Shown here one piece after another: positions 11,166-42,829 of a stretch of 64,000 nucleotides of DNA. Within the stretch, counting starts at the first letter, position 1. Each line of letters starts with the position of its first letter. The position numbers and the translations under genes are program-made. The DNA is from Silurus meridionalis (Eukaryota; Chordata; Actinopteri; Siluriformes; Siluridae): positions 8,472,846 to 8,536,845 of the forward strand of contig NC_060906.1 in the NCBI RefSeq assembly GCF_014805685.1, in the 5' to 3' direction. The notes beneath the pieces were generated by a model. It saw only the letters and a program-made list of their open reading frames with translations, was not told the origin of the DNA and ran no database searches.

Positions 11166-13902
11166 ATATATAGATCGGTCCAAAATGGTTTGGTGGCTAT
11201 AGATCTAAATACTACTCTCCACACTGGGGTTGATGATGAAGTAGCAGGAACTGAACACTCGTAAGTTTTATAATATAAACCAAAATATAAACCTTCCATC
11301 TTTTTATTATTTTTTTTGACACATTTTTAAAATCTCATTGCATTGCAGTGATTGCTCCTATACATGCCTTGATGCCCGTCTCTACGATGATGAGACTTTA
11401 ACTGTGGTGTTGCAAGCCCAGGAAGAGAACGAGCACAAGCGCCGTCTTCTGGCCCAGCTCCCTCTCGGCCCTGCCCTCAGCTGTGAGACGGAGTTTAGTT
11501 GGGATCCTGCTTTTAGGTACATCACTGGAATTATTGATATTTATACTTATTTACACTTTTCTTTTAAAAAAAGTAAATACTAGTGACAGCAGCTGATGAT
11601 TTTTCTGTTATGATGCACCAAAATATTAGTTTGTGAGGTTACACTTTTGGAATCTGTAACTAACAATATCCAGCCAGAAACTCACTGTCTTTAAGTGTGT
11701 GTTTGTAAAACACAGCATCTGATCTTTTTCAGATACTGTTCACGTTGTTTCTCTTTCTGTGTGCTGTTATACTTATGCCTGCTGCAATTAGACTGATCCA
11801 CACCAGAGAACTGATTGTCCTGCAAGTTGTTCGCAGTGGCATATCTGTAGCGTGGGCTCACAAATCCCCAAATCTCTAAAAATGATATCCTGCTGTTTTA
11901 GGAGGCAGGTTTGAAACAGGGGTCACATCCTTTTTTTTCCCTTTCTATAATGAGCCGGCCAGGTCTGTCTGTAACAGAAATTTACATGGGCTGGAGTGAC
12001 TACCAGTATTATTGTTGAGATTTTATGCCTCCTAATGCTAGATTAATTTTTTTATTTTGTTCTGAACCGTACAGACAAATGAGCATTACTTTTCAACAGA
12101 TATATCGCCTATTAAAAAAAGCATTATTACTGTAATAATGACATTTTTTTTATATATATATTCATTGCTGTTGAAATCAAAACATTTACTCACTTTTGCC
12201 TATGGTTGTTGGGTGAAATACAAATGATTAGGCTACGTTAATAACTAGAGGTTGACCAATAGCAATGTTGGATTGCACTTGCCGATAACCGATTAAAATA
12301 GATACTGGATAAAAAAAAACAAACATGGCAAACAGACTCCATGAAAAATAGTACTGAACTTTATTACAAAAAAAACCCTACAAAATCATGGAAATGTGCA
12401 ACATGAAAAAAATGTCAATTAATAAATATATTCATATAATAAATATAAACTATTACTCTCCTTGCAGCGTGTAGTCACGCGTGTAAAAACAAACTGCACA
12501 CGGCGTAGTGATTCGCCTCTAGAGGCCGCTCTTGTAATGACTGCTAACTCTGTTAGAACGTAAGCTACTCCGCATTAATAATGCAGTGAAGTAAAAGTTT
12601 CTCGAAAATGAATATGCTTTAAAATAGTAAAGTGGTAGTCATACTAGTGATAAAGTCGCCTTTTGAAAGAAAATACTTTTATGTGTCACATGTTCATTAC
12701 AACACAGTAGAAATATTTCTTCGCATATCCCAGCGATGTTAGGAAGCTGGGGTCAGAGCACAGGATAAAGGCCCTTGCTCATGAGCCCCAAGAGTGGCAG
12801 CTTGGTGATCCCGGGGCTTGAACCCCCAGCCTTCAACCCCAGGATTCCAATCAGTAACCCAGAGCCTTAACCATTGAGCAACCACCTCCTATTCTTATAT
12901 GTTAGCACCAATGGTTCATTGCACATCAAGCTCACAGTAGCTCTGTATAATTTTTGAGCAGGTTGGACCAGCAAAGCGATGATCTCCCCGTACGAGGCCT
13001 GACATGGGGAACCATGAGACGAGATCTGGAGAACATGAAAGCTCAGTTTGTGGCTGTAAATGGCATTCGCAAAGTGTCCTGTGTGGTAAGTAGTTCTCTA
13101 CATACTTTCAGATTAGACTTTTATTATTATTATTATTTTTTTAATTTAAACGATCTTCATAAATTTACACTATTTTGCAGACACTCTTATCCGAAGCGAC
13201 ACACAAAAGTGCTTCAAAGTCTTTATCAATACATAAATACTGGATCAGTAGGTTCCAGATACCATCCAGATACTTAGGATACCATCAGCCGAAAAAACTC
13301 TGTTGAGGAATTATTGCACTTTTAAAAACATAACACAAACAGGGAAAAAGTTGAATTATTTGAGATCGAGGTAGGTCTTTAGTCGTGATTTGAAGATATG
13401 CAGTGAGTTGCAGAGATAAGCTGTTTGGACATCTAGAGAAAATTCATGCCACCACCTCGGTGCCTGAACAGAAAAGAGTCTTGATGTATACCTACCTCTT
13501 ACACTGAGAGATTTTTCCATTCAATCAGTGCTAGAAGATCTAAGGTTGATCAATCTTAGGTAGTAGTAGTTACAGAACTAGTTATAATGATGTCATTTTA
13601 GACATGATTCCTGTCCTGCAGCTTGTTGCTGCTGTTTTATTTAAACTAACCCTACGTTTTCGCGTCTGCTAATCCAGCTGAGCTCGAACCTGCGCCACGT
13701 CCGTGTATTTGAGATGGATGTGGAGGATGAAGAGGACGAAGAGCGGGCAGACGAGTCACAAGATATCAGCTGTGACCAGGATGGACTGGTGGAAACCTTG
13801 ACTAATCAGGGAGAAGATGGAGATGGAGAAGTGGCAGCATGTGAGGAGATGAAGGACGGGTCAGGAAACCTCTTGGAACAAACTTCAGGGTCAGATACAT
13901 GA
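233..13902 (+). CDS. anapc4: Anaphase-promoting complex subunit 4 (5' partial, 26 exons visible)
   Basis: APC/C is the nuclear E3 ubiquitin ligase that drives mitotic exit; subunit 4 is a scaffold of its platform. Exons read from splice sites and similarity to vertebrate ANAPC4: 233-365, 556-636, 738-764, 1159-1203, 1400-1484, 1594-1701, 2456-2539, 3287-3373, 3459-3523, 4752-4794, 4917-4993, 5343-5443, 5548-5599, 5748-5803, 5956-6002, 6973-7029, 7121-7177, 7842-7935, 8809-8906, 10072-10133, 10235-10273, 10861-10962, 11174-11260, 11349-11516, 12962-13085, 13678-13902. All phases join, giving 733 codons plus stop; with ~77 residues missing upstream this equals the usual ~808. The first exons are the end of the WD40 domain (VSCMHWMEV, LPKLPTLPK, SGFVELYAYG); the rest is the helical Apc4 domain (GQSIESSYSSIQKLV, KNFKAFFRWLYV, GKYFNVERVGQYLKDED). 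The C-terminus is an acidic tail. Intron 18 has a GC donor. Exon ends are inferred, not tested against RNA. Confidence 0.96.
1782..2319 (-). mobile_element. Deleted Tc1/mariner element in anapc4 intron 6
   Basis: Terminal inverted repeats (left starting CAGTAGCTCACAAAAGTGAG, right ending CACTTTTGTGGGATACTG) are flanked by the TA target duplication at 1780-1781 and 2320-2321. At 538 bp it is an internally deleted copy. The minus strand still encodes a decayed C-terminal piece of a mariner-type transposase around 2190-2030. Confidence 0.85.
3183..3266 (-). mobile_element. Tc1 transposase C-terminal fragment beside the exon 8 acceptor
   Basis: The minus strand reads RMPRVCKTVTNAKGRFF, the conserved end of Tc1 transposases. 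The same protein end is present in the larger Tc1 copy at 27417-28757. The fragment stops about 20 bases before the splice acceptor of anapc4 exon 8 (AG at 3285-3286). Confidence 0.7.
3695..4520. repeat. Dispersed fish repeat (CATGGAATTTCTGGAATATCATGG type) in anapc4 intron 9
   Basis: The left part carries the characteristic cluster GGTCATGGAATTTCTGGAATATCATGGAATTTTG of a DNA-transposon-like repeat I recognise from fish genomes; a related GTCAGGGAATTTTACA word lies near the right end. Exact ends and target duplication are not visible. No coding potential. Confidence 0.5.
6060..6750. repeat. SINE-like fragment followed by a probable MITE in anapc4 intron 15
   Basis: 6060-6140 has the common fish tRNA-SINE wording (GGGCCCTTGAGCAAGGCCCTAACC). 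From about 6168 to 6722 the ends are imperfect inverted repeats: left TGGTCCCCGAGTTATGATGG, right the complement of TAGTCCTTGACTTGAAAGGATG. The interior is not coding. The family is probably a non-autonomous DNA transposon; limits are approximate. Confidence 0.45.
7480..7541. repeat. (CT)n microsatellite in anapc4 intron 17
   Basis: An uninterrupted CT dinucleotide tract of about 62 bases; a (TTTA)n tract lies at about 7805-7832 just before exon 18. Confidence 0.95.
8126..8470. mobile_element. hAT-type MITE copy 1 (TAGAGGTCG family), 3' truncated
   Basis: The left end carries TAGAGGTCGAACGAC and a second nearby TAGAGGTCGCTGG. Interior words (CCTCTAGAGGCCGC, CCCGAAAAAACTATCGGTATGGATTTTTGCC) are shared with the copies at 12244, 21174 and 32326. 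The right terminal repeat is not found. It lies in anapc4 intron 18. Confidence 0.75.
9155..9203. repeat. (GT)n microsatellite in anapc4 intron 19
   Basis: Uninterrupted GT repeat of about 49 bases within a 1.17-kb intron in which I recognise nothing else apart from poly-A and AT-rich stretches. Confidence 0.95.
11050..11106. repeat. Perfect 27-bp inverted repeat with 3-base loop
   Basis: Arms 11050-11076 and 11080-11106 are exact reverse complements; the loop is TAT. It lies in anapc4 intron 22, just before a (TTTA)n tract at 11111-11164. There are no transposon ends or target duplication, so a replication snap-back origin is likely. Confidence 0.95.
12244..12600. mobile_element. hAT-type MITE copy 2 in anapc4 intron 24
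   Basis: Begins TAGAGGTTGACC, then shares with the family the words CTTGCCGATAACCGATT, GATACTGGAT, CCATG(A)AAAATAG and CTCTAGAGGCCGCTCTTG. The right terminus is missing or too diverged to place. Confidence 0.7.
12730..12890 (-). repeat. tRNA-derived SINE fragment in anapc4 intron 24
   Basis: On the minus strand a tRNA-like A-box region (GGTTGCTCAATGGTTAAGG) and a B-box-like GGGTTCAAGCCCC are present, with the GAGCAAGGGCC-type tail word common in fish SINEs. Confidence 0.55.
13130..13560. repeat. Dispersed fish repeat in anapc4 intron 25
   Basis: Contains the widespread wording GCAGACACTCTTATCCGAAGCGAC followed by a stretch about a sequence with GGTCTTTAGTCGTGATTTGAAG. I recognise it as a common interspersed fish repeat of uncertain class. 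No open frame of note. Confidence 0.45.
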
Positions 13903-14030
13903 TGAGCTGAGGTCATTATACCGCTAACAAACCAATTTGTGACTCTATAATGATTTTTCAAGGTGAAATCAAATGTTTCATGTATATTTGTAATCCGTGT
14001 ACTCACTGTAATGCTGCATTCACTTCTCAG

Positions 14031-14036
14031 AATAAA
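14031..14036 (+). promoter_or_regulatory. Probable anapc4 polyadenylation signal
   Basis: AATAAA lies 128 bases after the anapc4 stop codon and is followed by a T/G-rich stretch. A second AATAAA-containing stretch is near 14121. A 3' UTR ending here would be short, and the slain2 promoter region begins within about 350 bases. Confidence 0.6.
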
Positions 14037-14329
14037 CTGTTTTTTGAACATATTGTGCTCTGTTTTGTCTGTTCTGATTTATATTGTGTGGTTGGTGCAC
14101 ATTTAGTCCGCATATCCTTAAATAAAATATAAGCTGTTGCTATGAGAATCTGTGTTAAGGGACAGTCAGAAGGTGTCTTGGCAGTGGAGGGCCGTCAGGG
14201 TTACTAAACAATATTAGTCACTTCATTACCTTTTTTGTTAATGAATATGTATTAATTTATTCCCAATAGTCTGTTCTCTTTATTTCATTGCTAATGTGGG
14301 TTTTATTGAAGTGTGTGTGTGTAGAAGTT

Positions 14330-14675
14330 TGCACGCCGTCGTAAGAAAAAGGAAAGCGGGAGAAAGCGCGTTCACGTGAGCCGTCACTCCCTAAACGTGC
14401 TCGTCTCCGCTTTCCGTGCGTGATGACGCAAGACGTCAGGTTTTTTCCACTTTCAATGATTGGTAAGTGCGGGACGGTAAAGATGGCGGCCGAGCCGCTG
14501 GTGTGTGCGAGTTGTCAGGAGAGATGACGGTGATCAGCCCGGGAGCGGATTGTACCGCTGCGGCACTGTCGGTGTAGAGGATTTAAACCGTTCAACGTCT
14601 TGTTGACTTGCTAAGGAACAACAAAAAAAACATTTCTGGTCCCACTTCGGGTGTAGCAGCGCTCCTTCAGCCCAA
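14330..14675 (+). promoter_or_regulatory. slain2 CpG-rich promoter and 5' UTR with YY1 site and two uORFs
   Basis: CpG density rises sharply here and stays high through slain2 exon 1. Visible sites are an E-box CACGTG at 14373-14378, a CRE-like TGATGACGCAAGACGTCA stretch near 14421-14438, and an exact AAGATGGCGGC (YY1 consensus) at 14480-14490. In vertebrate promoters the YY1 motif usually sits just downstream of the transcription start, so I infer the start near 14450-14475. The ATG inside the YY1 motif opens a 14-codon uORF (14483-14527). Its TGA overlaps the ATG of a second, 17-codon uORF (14524-14577) as ATGA. No TATA box is obvious. Confidence 0.65.
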
Positions 14676-34382
<19,707 letters not shown>

Positions 34383-36160
34383 GGCGCTGCTACTACAGCA
34401 CAGAGACAGACACTGTCCAACCCGGCACTTTACTGATCCACACAAACGAGCAAGAGTTTCCCCTCTTCCTCTTAATCCTCTTAATCCGCATACAATCAGC
34501 GCCGATTAGAAACTCTCACATCAGTGACGATGCTCATATCATGGCTGGCTGGACATCAGTGAACGCCAAAGAACCCGACCGAGACGGACACAGAGCTGCG
34601 CTCACAATCCAAACAGCTCAGACAGAGAGAACGGCCTCGACCCGATCTCTCTCTAATAAACCTGTACGTCTTCATCATCACGCTCTGCTTCTGCGTCCTG
34701 CAGAGGAGACCCTCGACTATCGCTGCACGCCTCGTCTCATCCCCCCTCTGTTGCCTGTTGCAATCTTGACAGGGTGGAATACCAAGTCGTTCGAACGGTA
34801 TTTCACGACGGCCGAAAATAAATAAATAAATCAATAAAAGCAAGCGGCTGTTTGGTGATCAAACCCCTTAGTGTCTTTCAGCGGGAATGTCTCGTCATAT
34901 CTGCGTGACGATTATTTATTTCGAAATCATTACGTAAGAGATTATTTACAGAATATATTCTGACTCAGTTTTAGGGGTTTTTTTGGTTTTTTAAAACTAC
35001 ACCTTATTGAATGTTAATGTTTAAACCTCAACTATGAAGCTGAAGCTACTTTTCCAAAGCGTTTTTTTAATTTCTTTCTTTTTTTTTTTTTTTTTTTGAC
35101 GGATCCACGATAAACCAGTGTGTTGTAAAAGATTTGGGTTAGGAATTATTTAACAACCGAGATGCACCAGGGTGGATGTTTTTGTATGTTCAAATGTGAC
35201 CTCATGGACTGGAGGATCATTGGGGGGGGTGTTAAGTTATATGTCCAGACGGAAATTGGGAGTGTATCATGTCTGAATTCTGCGGTCCAATTGTTGTAAC
35301 CCATTCGATGTTTTAAAAAAACAAAAAAAAAAGGAAAAGAAAGGAGGATATCTGTCTGTCTCCTACTCAGGGGTGGGGTAGAGGGTAATGTTTGGAGGGG
35401 GAGGGTGGTGTGGGGGTCGGCGGGGTCCATAGGATGACATTGTGATGTGTATTGTGTTGGAAAAGAAAAGTGTTCTCATTATGAGCTCCTCTCTGCCATC
35501 ACGTAAAAAAAAAAAATGCACACGTAGGCTTCAGGGTCGTGGTCCAGCAACAGGAAACGGACCAGGAAGTCCCGAGCAAGACCCAAGGGGTTACTGCAGC
35601 GAGAGCTCGAGATCAAGGAGAACGCAGGAGTGCACCTGAACGGCACTGCCACTTCAGACTGCAATCGTTTTAAACATGAGTGCCTATCATTTATGAAGTT
35701 GTGATTACTTCAGTGCTTTTGTTTGCTTTTTATAAGACATAAATATATTTTTTGTTTGTGCCAACAGAGTCGACTTTGCCATTATGATTTGCTTCAGGGG
35801 TCTCGGAGTTTTCAGCCGATACGTTATTAGTATTATTTTTTTCTTTCTGGTTTTTGCAATTGCTTTGATAACATTTATATGTATGTTATAAACGCGTTGA
35901 TATTTATGACTTAATGCTCAGATGTAATAAGAGGCTTATTTATTAAAACAAAGTGAAACCCGTGAACAGTCCGGGGCAGCGTTTGGTGGGACGTCCGGGC
36001 CTGGTGTGGACGTGAGGACTCTTCATCCCACACCGTTTTCTGGACATGTTTTGTTAAACATTTTTATATCTCCACAAACATGATGCTCAGTTTTTGTTAT
36101 TTTTTCCCCTCACGTATCCACGTTCACGTTTCAAATAAAACGCCTAAAACAGCATGTGAA
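34383..36160 (+). other. slain2 3' UTR with polyadenylation signals
   Basis: About 1.7 kb follows the slain2 stop codon without a further gene. Possible poly(A) signals are a cluster of AATAAA words at 34819-34840 (short form) and AATAAA at 36134-36139 (long form, followed by a GT-rich stretch). The short reading frames here have no recognisable similarity and are taken as non-coding. Confidence 0.6.
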
Positions 36161-36225
36161 GTGTTTTTTATTCTGCTAACGATGGTCACTGAAGGAGGTT
36201 TTATTTCCCAGTGAGTTATTGTTTT

Positions 36226-36490
36226 AAACATATGGATAAAAGTTTGTGGACAACTGAGTATTCAGTCCTTATTTAGATTTTCTGGAGATTTTGCTCATTC
36301 ATTCGCAAGTGTGTTAGTAAAGTCTCAGGTAGTGATGTGAGGAGGTCTGGGGTTCAGTCAGCGTTCACATTCATCCCAAAGGTGTTTAATAAGGTTCTAG
36401 AGCTCTATAGCAGGGGATCTTCATGGATCTGGCGTTAGTGCACAGCGGCATCGTCATGCTGGAAATTGTGTATCGGAGGTCTATTGTGTA
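36226..36490. mobile_element. Mariner-like DNA transposon fragment
   Basis: Begins with terminal-repeat wording (ATGGATAAAAGTTTGTGGACA) and continues with GAGGTCTGGGGTTCAGTCAGCG and CATCGTCATGCTGGAA, words of a very common fish DNA transposon. It is truncated and has no intact frame. It follows the slain2 3' end. Confidence 0.6.
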
Positions 36491-37547
36491 TTCTCGTTTT
36501 TATTTGTAGAGCACTTTAGCAATGGATATTTGCTCCACAAAGCAACTTTATGGAGATAAAATGATGATAAAATGATGTATATGTTTGGTTAGTTGGTACG
36601 TTTGTTCGATGTTTTATTTGCACAAGCAGATTTTATTCGCTGCTCCCTCTGTCACATTGCAAAAAAAAACTCAGCATGAATATTATTTCTACAAATTTGC
36701 ACCAAACTAAATGAGTTAAATAAGGGAAACCCAGTTCCAGACACATTTGAGGAATTTTAAGCATGGAATAGTCCTGTTCTATCATTTTATCAGTCTTTTA
36801 TTAAAGATTTAAAACTAGAAAGAAGCAAAATTATGTTCCAAAAAAAAAAAAAATTTGTGGACGTGAGTAACCCTATTTAAAAAAAAAGCTTATAGAACTT
36901 TTTATATACACTCAAAAAAAAAAGAAAAAAAGGTATACTATAAAATCATGTAAAATAGCTTTTATTACTGTATATTCAGGTTGAATGTGCCGGTACAACA
37001 GTTTTTTTTTATTATTTTCTTTTTTATTATTTACTTTACATAAATGAAGGAGCAGCTCCATACACTACTATATAATATATATTAGAACATGCAATATTTC
37101 ATTACATTTCTTTATTTTTTCAGGGGTCTTGGTTGCCTACAACATTAGACTACTACCACGCTCTCAGTTCATTCGAACAGTGGGCGTTTTTGCAGGTATC
37201 TAATCAGCCAATCACATGGCAGCAGAGTGATGCATGACATCCTACAAGTACAGATCAACATCAGAATGATTGGATCCCAAACTGGGACTAATGACCAAAT
37301 CCTCTGATAACCTCAGACAGACTTGGACGCTGATGTGGTCTTCAGTTCAGTTCTTCTGTACACCATCTATGGATTTTAACAGCACAAATTTATTTCTTTG
37401 ATTGCAAATTTGATTTATATTGATGGAAATTCACACTTTTACTGTACTGTTTTAGTGTCCGTTCATTTCTTGTTCGTTCCTCTATTTTTAGAAATTGTAA
37501 TTCTGTGTTTTGCTCTGTTTGACGCAATTTGAAGGTTCACGAGATTC
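36491..37547. other. AT-rich intergenic stretch
   Basis: AT-rich sequence with poly-A and poly-T runs and no gene. A common fish repeat wording (TCTAATCAGCCAATCACATGGCAGC) lies at about 37199-37224. Confidence 0.5.
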
Positions 37548-38077
37548 ACACCAGAGGTGGGAAGTAACGGAGTACAAATACTTCGTTAGTGTACTTAAGT
37601 AGATTTTTCTGGTATCAGTACTTTACTCCATTATTTATTTTTCAGACAACTTTTTACTTTTACTCATTACATTTTTACACAAATATCTGTACTTTTTACT
37701 TCTTACATTTTCAAAACAGACTCGTTACTTTAGTTTTAATCCATTGATTTGGTGAAATATTATTTTTTTATTTTCACTGTGCGCCGATTTCAGCCGAACA
37801 ACCGATTTCCTGTTACTGCGTGTTCAATCCACTGGTGTATAAAGTCCTGACTCTCACTCACCACAGATGTAGACTAGTTTACGGAGCTAAGAATCAGCAG
37901 GCAGAAGCAGTAAGAAGTTTGGGGTTAATGTGGATGAGACAGAGGGAGTCAGTGATGTAAACATGACTGAGAACAGACACATTCCTGATCATCATCATCT
38001 TTTCTCTGCTTGTGTTCTATATGTGGATCTTCAGCCTGAACACATTCATTAGGTAACAACATTTTTAATTCATTTTG

Positions 38078-38080
<3 letters not shown>
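37548..38080. mobile_element. hAT-type non-autonomous element, partial
   Basis: Starts CAGAGGTGGGAAGTAACGG and continues with TACAAATACTTCGTTAGTGTACTTAAGTAG, the left end of a fish hAT family also present at 23232. The right terminus is not found before the (TA)n at about 38083. Confidence 0.65.
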
Positions 38081-38140
<60 letters not shown>

Positions 38141-39078
38141 CCGGTTATGTCGATGTCCTAGGGTGTCGCCAAAAAGCATCGAGGTAACCGATGATCGAGA
38201 TAAACGAAAATCAAAATTGCGGCAATACATTAACGTGCTTGAAATTTCTTTATGTACATGATGTGCGTTAATAAATGAGAATGTGCATGCACGTGTTCCT
38301 GGAGGGTTTTTTTACACAACAGCGTTGCCGCGATTTGTTTGATGAAGGCATGCTATAAAAATACATACAGTACATGTTTGTTAACTGTCAGGAATCCACC
38401 TGCCATGCCCCCTTCGGCCCCCTTCAGCGTGTCAGGTGCTTTCTCGGCCGCTTTCTTTGAAGCTCCCGGCTTCAATCGCGCACATATGGTGCTCGTTTAG
38501 CATCATCACCAGCTCCTATTTAAACTTCCACACTCTCACTGTCCGTTATTGTTGGTATATGTTGGTTCACGGCGGTCGTTGTTATCGCGCATGCGTATCC
38601 CACCAGCACTTTCTCAACGGCTGCTCTTTTCTTCCCAAAGTGCATCGCGGATTCCCCCCGATCCTGCTGGTGTTCATTCTATGCTTTTGCTGCTCATCCC
38701 GCGTTCTCCCGTGTGCTGTTCAGCGCCGCGCTTCTACTTTCGCCTCCCGTTCATCGCATAACATTTAACAACAAAAGGCATATGTGCACTAACTAACAGC
38801 AGAGATTCACCAGTATACAATACAACACCTGTAGCATCTGTAAGCCTTGATTTTTCCGCCACTTTCGCAAGGTCTTCTGCGGCTGCACCGAGATAACCGA
38901 CGTTAAATGGCAAATTTTTCCCCCTTGTGCTCGAGATATCAGGGTTCGGCGACATAAAAAAAGACGACATAACCGATTAAAAAATGCTTAGAAAAAGCGA
39001 GAATTTGGCGGTTCCACTTCAAAAATGTCAACTTAATAGGGTTGTCGAGTTAACCGAGGTCGAGATAACCGGGTTCCA

Positions 39079-39081
<3 letters not shown>
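38141..39081. mobile_element. Pogo/Tigger-like non-autonomous element
   Basis: The right end reads GAGATAACCGGGTTCCACTG followed by TA; the left end reads CCGGTTATGTCGATGTC, its inverted partner, but lacks about nine terminal bases. It is bracketed by (TA)n tracts at 38083-38140 and 39082-39141, compatible with TA targeting. The interior shows no transposase. Confidence 0.65.
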
Positions 39082-40570
<1,489 letters not shown>

Positions 40571-40594
40571 TAGGGTTAGGGTTAGGGTTAGGGT

Positions 40595-40596
<2 letters not shown>
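40571..40596 (+). repeat. Interstitial telomeric repeat (TTAGGG)n
   Basis: Just over four tandem TTAGGG units, exactly where the Tc1 right terminal repeat breaks off, followed by (TA)n and (GT)n. Vertebrate telomere sequence inside a chromosome often marks a repaired double-strand break. Confidence 0.93.
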
Positions 40597-40599
<3 letters not shown>

Positions 40600-40647
<48 letters not shown>

Positions 40648-41215
40648 ATGTATATTTGGCTGTCAAAATGAAAATTATTTTAAACGGCACGAAATTTTAT
40701 TAACGCGCTATCAATTCAGCGCACATTTCTGTTTCCCCAAATGTAAATACATAAATAAATAACTAAATGTAAAAGAGGCGAAATTAAAACCTTTGGCAAA
40801 AAATACATTAATCCACGACATCCTTTCTTTACTTAGATATAAAATGAATAAATAAACTCCAGATAAAAATATTTTTAATCAGTAAACTTTTGTTTTATTT
40901 CTGCGCCCAGTCTCAAATCAAACACCAAAATCCGCCATGTTTTACACAATTTACCCTCTGGGTGGCGTTTTGTGAGGTTTTCCCTCATAATGGTGACACA
41001 AACTTAAATTGCTGTCTTTAATGATCGTACAGATAAAAACAATACATCATTCAAATCTGTAAAATGTCTATAATTTTATATATATACGCTTCCTGACTTG
41101 ACTTGAAGAGGTGCAGTCTCTCCGGTATCACCTCAATAACTGTCCGTGTGGAAACATAGCAAAGGATTTTAATGATGTCCACACGTCTCTGCACTGTTAT
41201 AGCCTTTATATTTAA
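40600..41215. other. Intergenic, microsatellite and AT-rich
   Basis: (TA)n and (GT)n at 40594-40640, then AT-rich sequence with a sentence-like repeat wording (TTTTATTAACGCGCTATCAATTCAGCG) seen in other fish repeats. No gene seen. Confidence 0.5.
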
Positions 41216-41870
41216 TCACTGTACATATGCTTACATATCAAGTCAAGTTTTCACAACAGAAATTGTCTCAAAGCAGCTTTACAGAAATCAACAGTGAAGG
41301 TGAATGGTGTGTATTTATTCCTGATGAGCAGCCGTGGTGACTGTGGCAAGGAAAAACTCCCTTAGATGTAATAAGGAAGAAACCTTGAGAGGAACCAGAC
41401 TCAAAAGGGGAACCCATCCTCATTTGGGTGACATCAAGAGTTTGATCATAAATCTTTAAACAATACAGAACACTGGAGAGTGAGAACTAACATGAGTACT
41501 GGAGTATAAGATTATAAGTAATGTTCTTCCTACAGTCTTATACAGTCTATATGGTTAGTAGCTCCTAGTTTTATGATCCAGCATCAGCTTCTCCACGCCA
41601 GAGCCTTTAAACACTCCAGGAGGTCCAATGTCAAAACCACACATGTAGTGGATCCAATTGGCACTGGTACGTCTCTAGATGGTTCAGGATGTTTGCGAGT
41701 TCGGCATCTACTTCTTCAAAGGTCCATATTATTCACGAGGTGGGAGGTGACTGGAGCTGGCCAAACCTCAGGATGCCTCGGGATGGGGAGGGAAAGAGAA
41801 GCAGTGGAGAGGAAGCTGGTAGCTGCTGTTCATGATATTAACAGCACAAGTTGATAATGTGCATGTGATC
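41216..41870 (-). repeat. Dispersed fish repeat (CAAAGCAGCTTTACAGAAATC family)
   Basis: Contains TTGTCTCAAAGCAGCTTTACAGAAATC, GACTGTGGCAAGGAAAAACTCCC and GAGAGGAACCAGACTCA, the order typical of an abundant ostariophysan repeat. A second copy lies at 54511-54860 inside the lrg1-like intron. Class uncertain; possibly the 3' region of a LINE. Confidence 0.6.
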
Positions 41871-41907
41871 AAATGTTCTGGAGCACAAGGTTATGATGTG
41901 ATGTGTG

Positions 41908-42170
41908 TTATAGGTAGGCTTTGCTAAAAAGATATGTTTTTAATCTGCACTTAAACTGGGAGAGTGTGTCTGAACCCCAAACACTGTCAGGAAGACTATT
42001 CCAGAGTGTAGGAGCTAAATGTGAAAATGATCTACCGCCTTTAGTGGACTTTGCTATTCTAGGAACTACTAGAAGCCCAGAGTTTTGAGATCTCAGGGAG
42101 CGTGACGGATTGTAGCGTGTTAAAAGACTGGAGAGATACATGGAGATAATCCATTTAGTGCTTTATAAGT
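41908..42170 (-). mobile_element. LINE 3' fragment (ORF2 C-terminus)
   Basis: The minus strand encodes the well-known LINE tail with FSHLAPTLWNSLPDSV and DTLSQFKCRLKTYLFSKAY, ending at a stop near 41908. Only the last ~77 codons remain. The adjacent repeat at 41216-41870 may be its untranslated continuation. Confidence 0.75.
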
Positions 42171-42829
42171 ACATATATATCACATGCTGTAAATATGATA
42201 CATGTTTAACACCTCCAAGCTGCCAGTTTTGGGCACCTGAGCAAGCCCTTAACTCACAACTGCTAATTTAGTAAATGAGATCATTAGGAGTCGCTTGGGA
42301 TAAACACTTCCAACAGGAAGTGGCTATATCTCGCTATCTTTGTCACTGTGTCTCTTTTAGTAAATGTCTCTGTCTCACTGTATATGTCTCTCTCTTGCTG
42401 TCTCTTTTTTTGTTTCTCACTCTTTCTAAAGCTGTGTCTGTGTCTGTGTCTCTTTGTCTTTGTCTCTGTCTTTCCTGCTTATTTGCATGTCTAACAAAGT
42501 TTTGAGTTTTGAAGTAACGCTATTAGCGATCTATGATGAAAGACTTCCCTGGTTTGATTCTTACCTTTAGTTTCATATTGAACATTATAAGAAGTTTTTA
42601 AAAACAGAACAATGAAAGGTCATTAAAATTGGTTGCTGGCAAATCATGGTATATCAGTGGTGCAGGTGTTGGAGATGTGGTTCTTGTACCTGAGTCACTT
42701 CTCATAGACTTCGAGTTACTGAGAGAATGAACAGGAAGGAGAAATTTTGACCCTCTAAAATCATGATCTAAGAGAAAACAGTGGTCTCTTAACTATAGAA
42801 AAGCCAAGAGTCCAATAAGCAAAACCTTG

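Noticed and set aside
38436..38970. ORFs of 78-110 codons inside the pogo-like element
   Set aside because: No transposase motif; the element looks non-autonomous and the frames overlap on both strands.
38734..38970. Unknown 78-codon protein MSSFFMSPNPDISSTRG
   Set aside because: It starts inside the terminal repeat region of the pogo-like element and has no recognisable domain; most likely chance.
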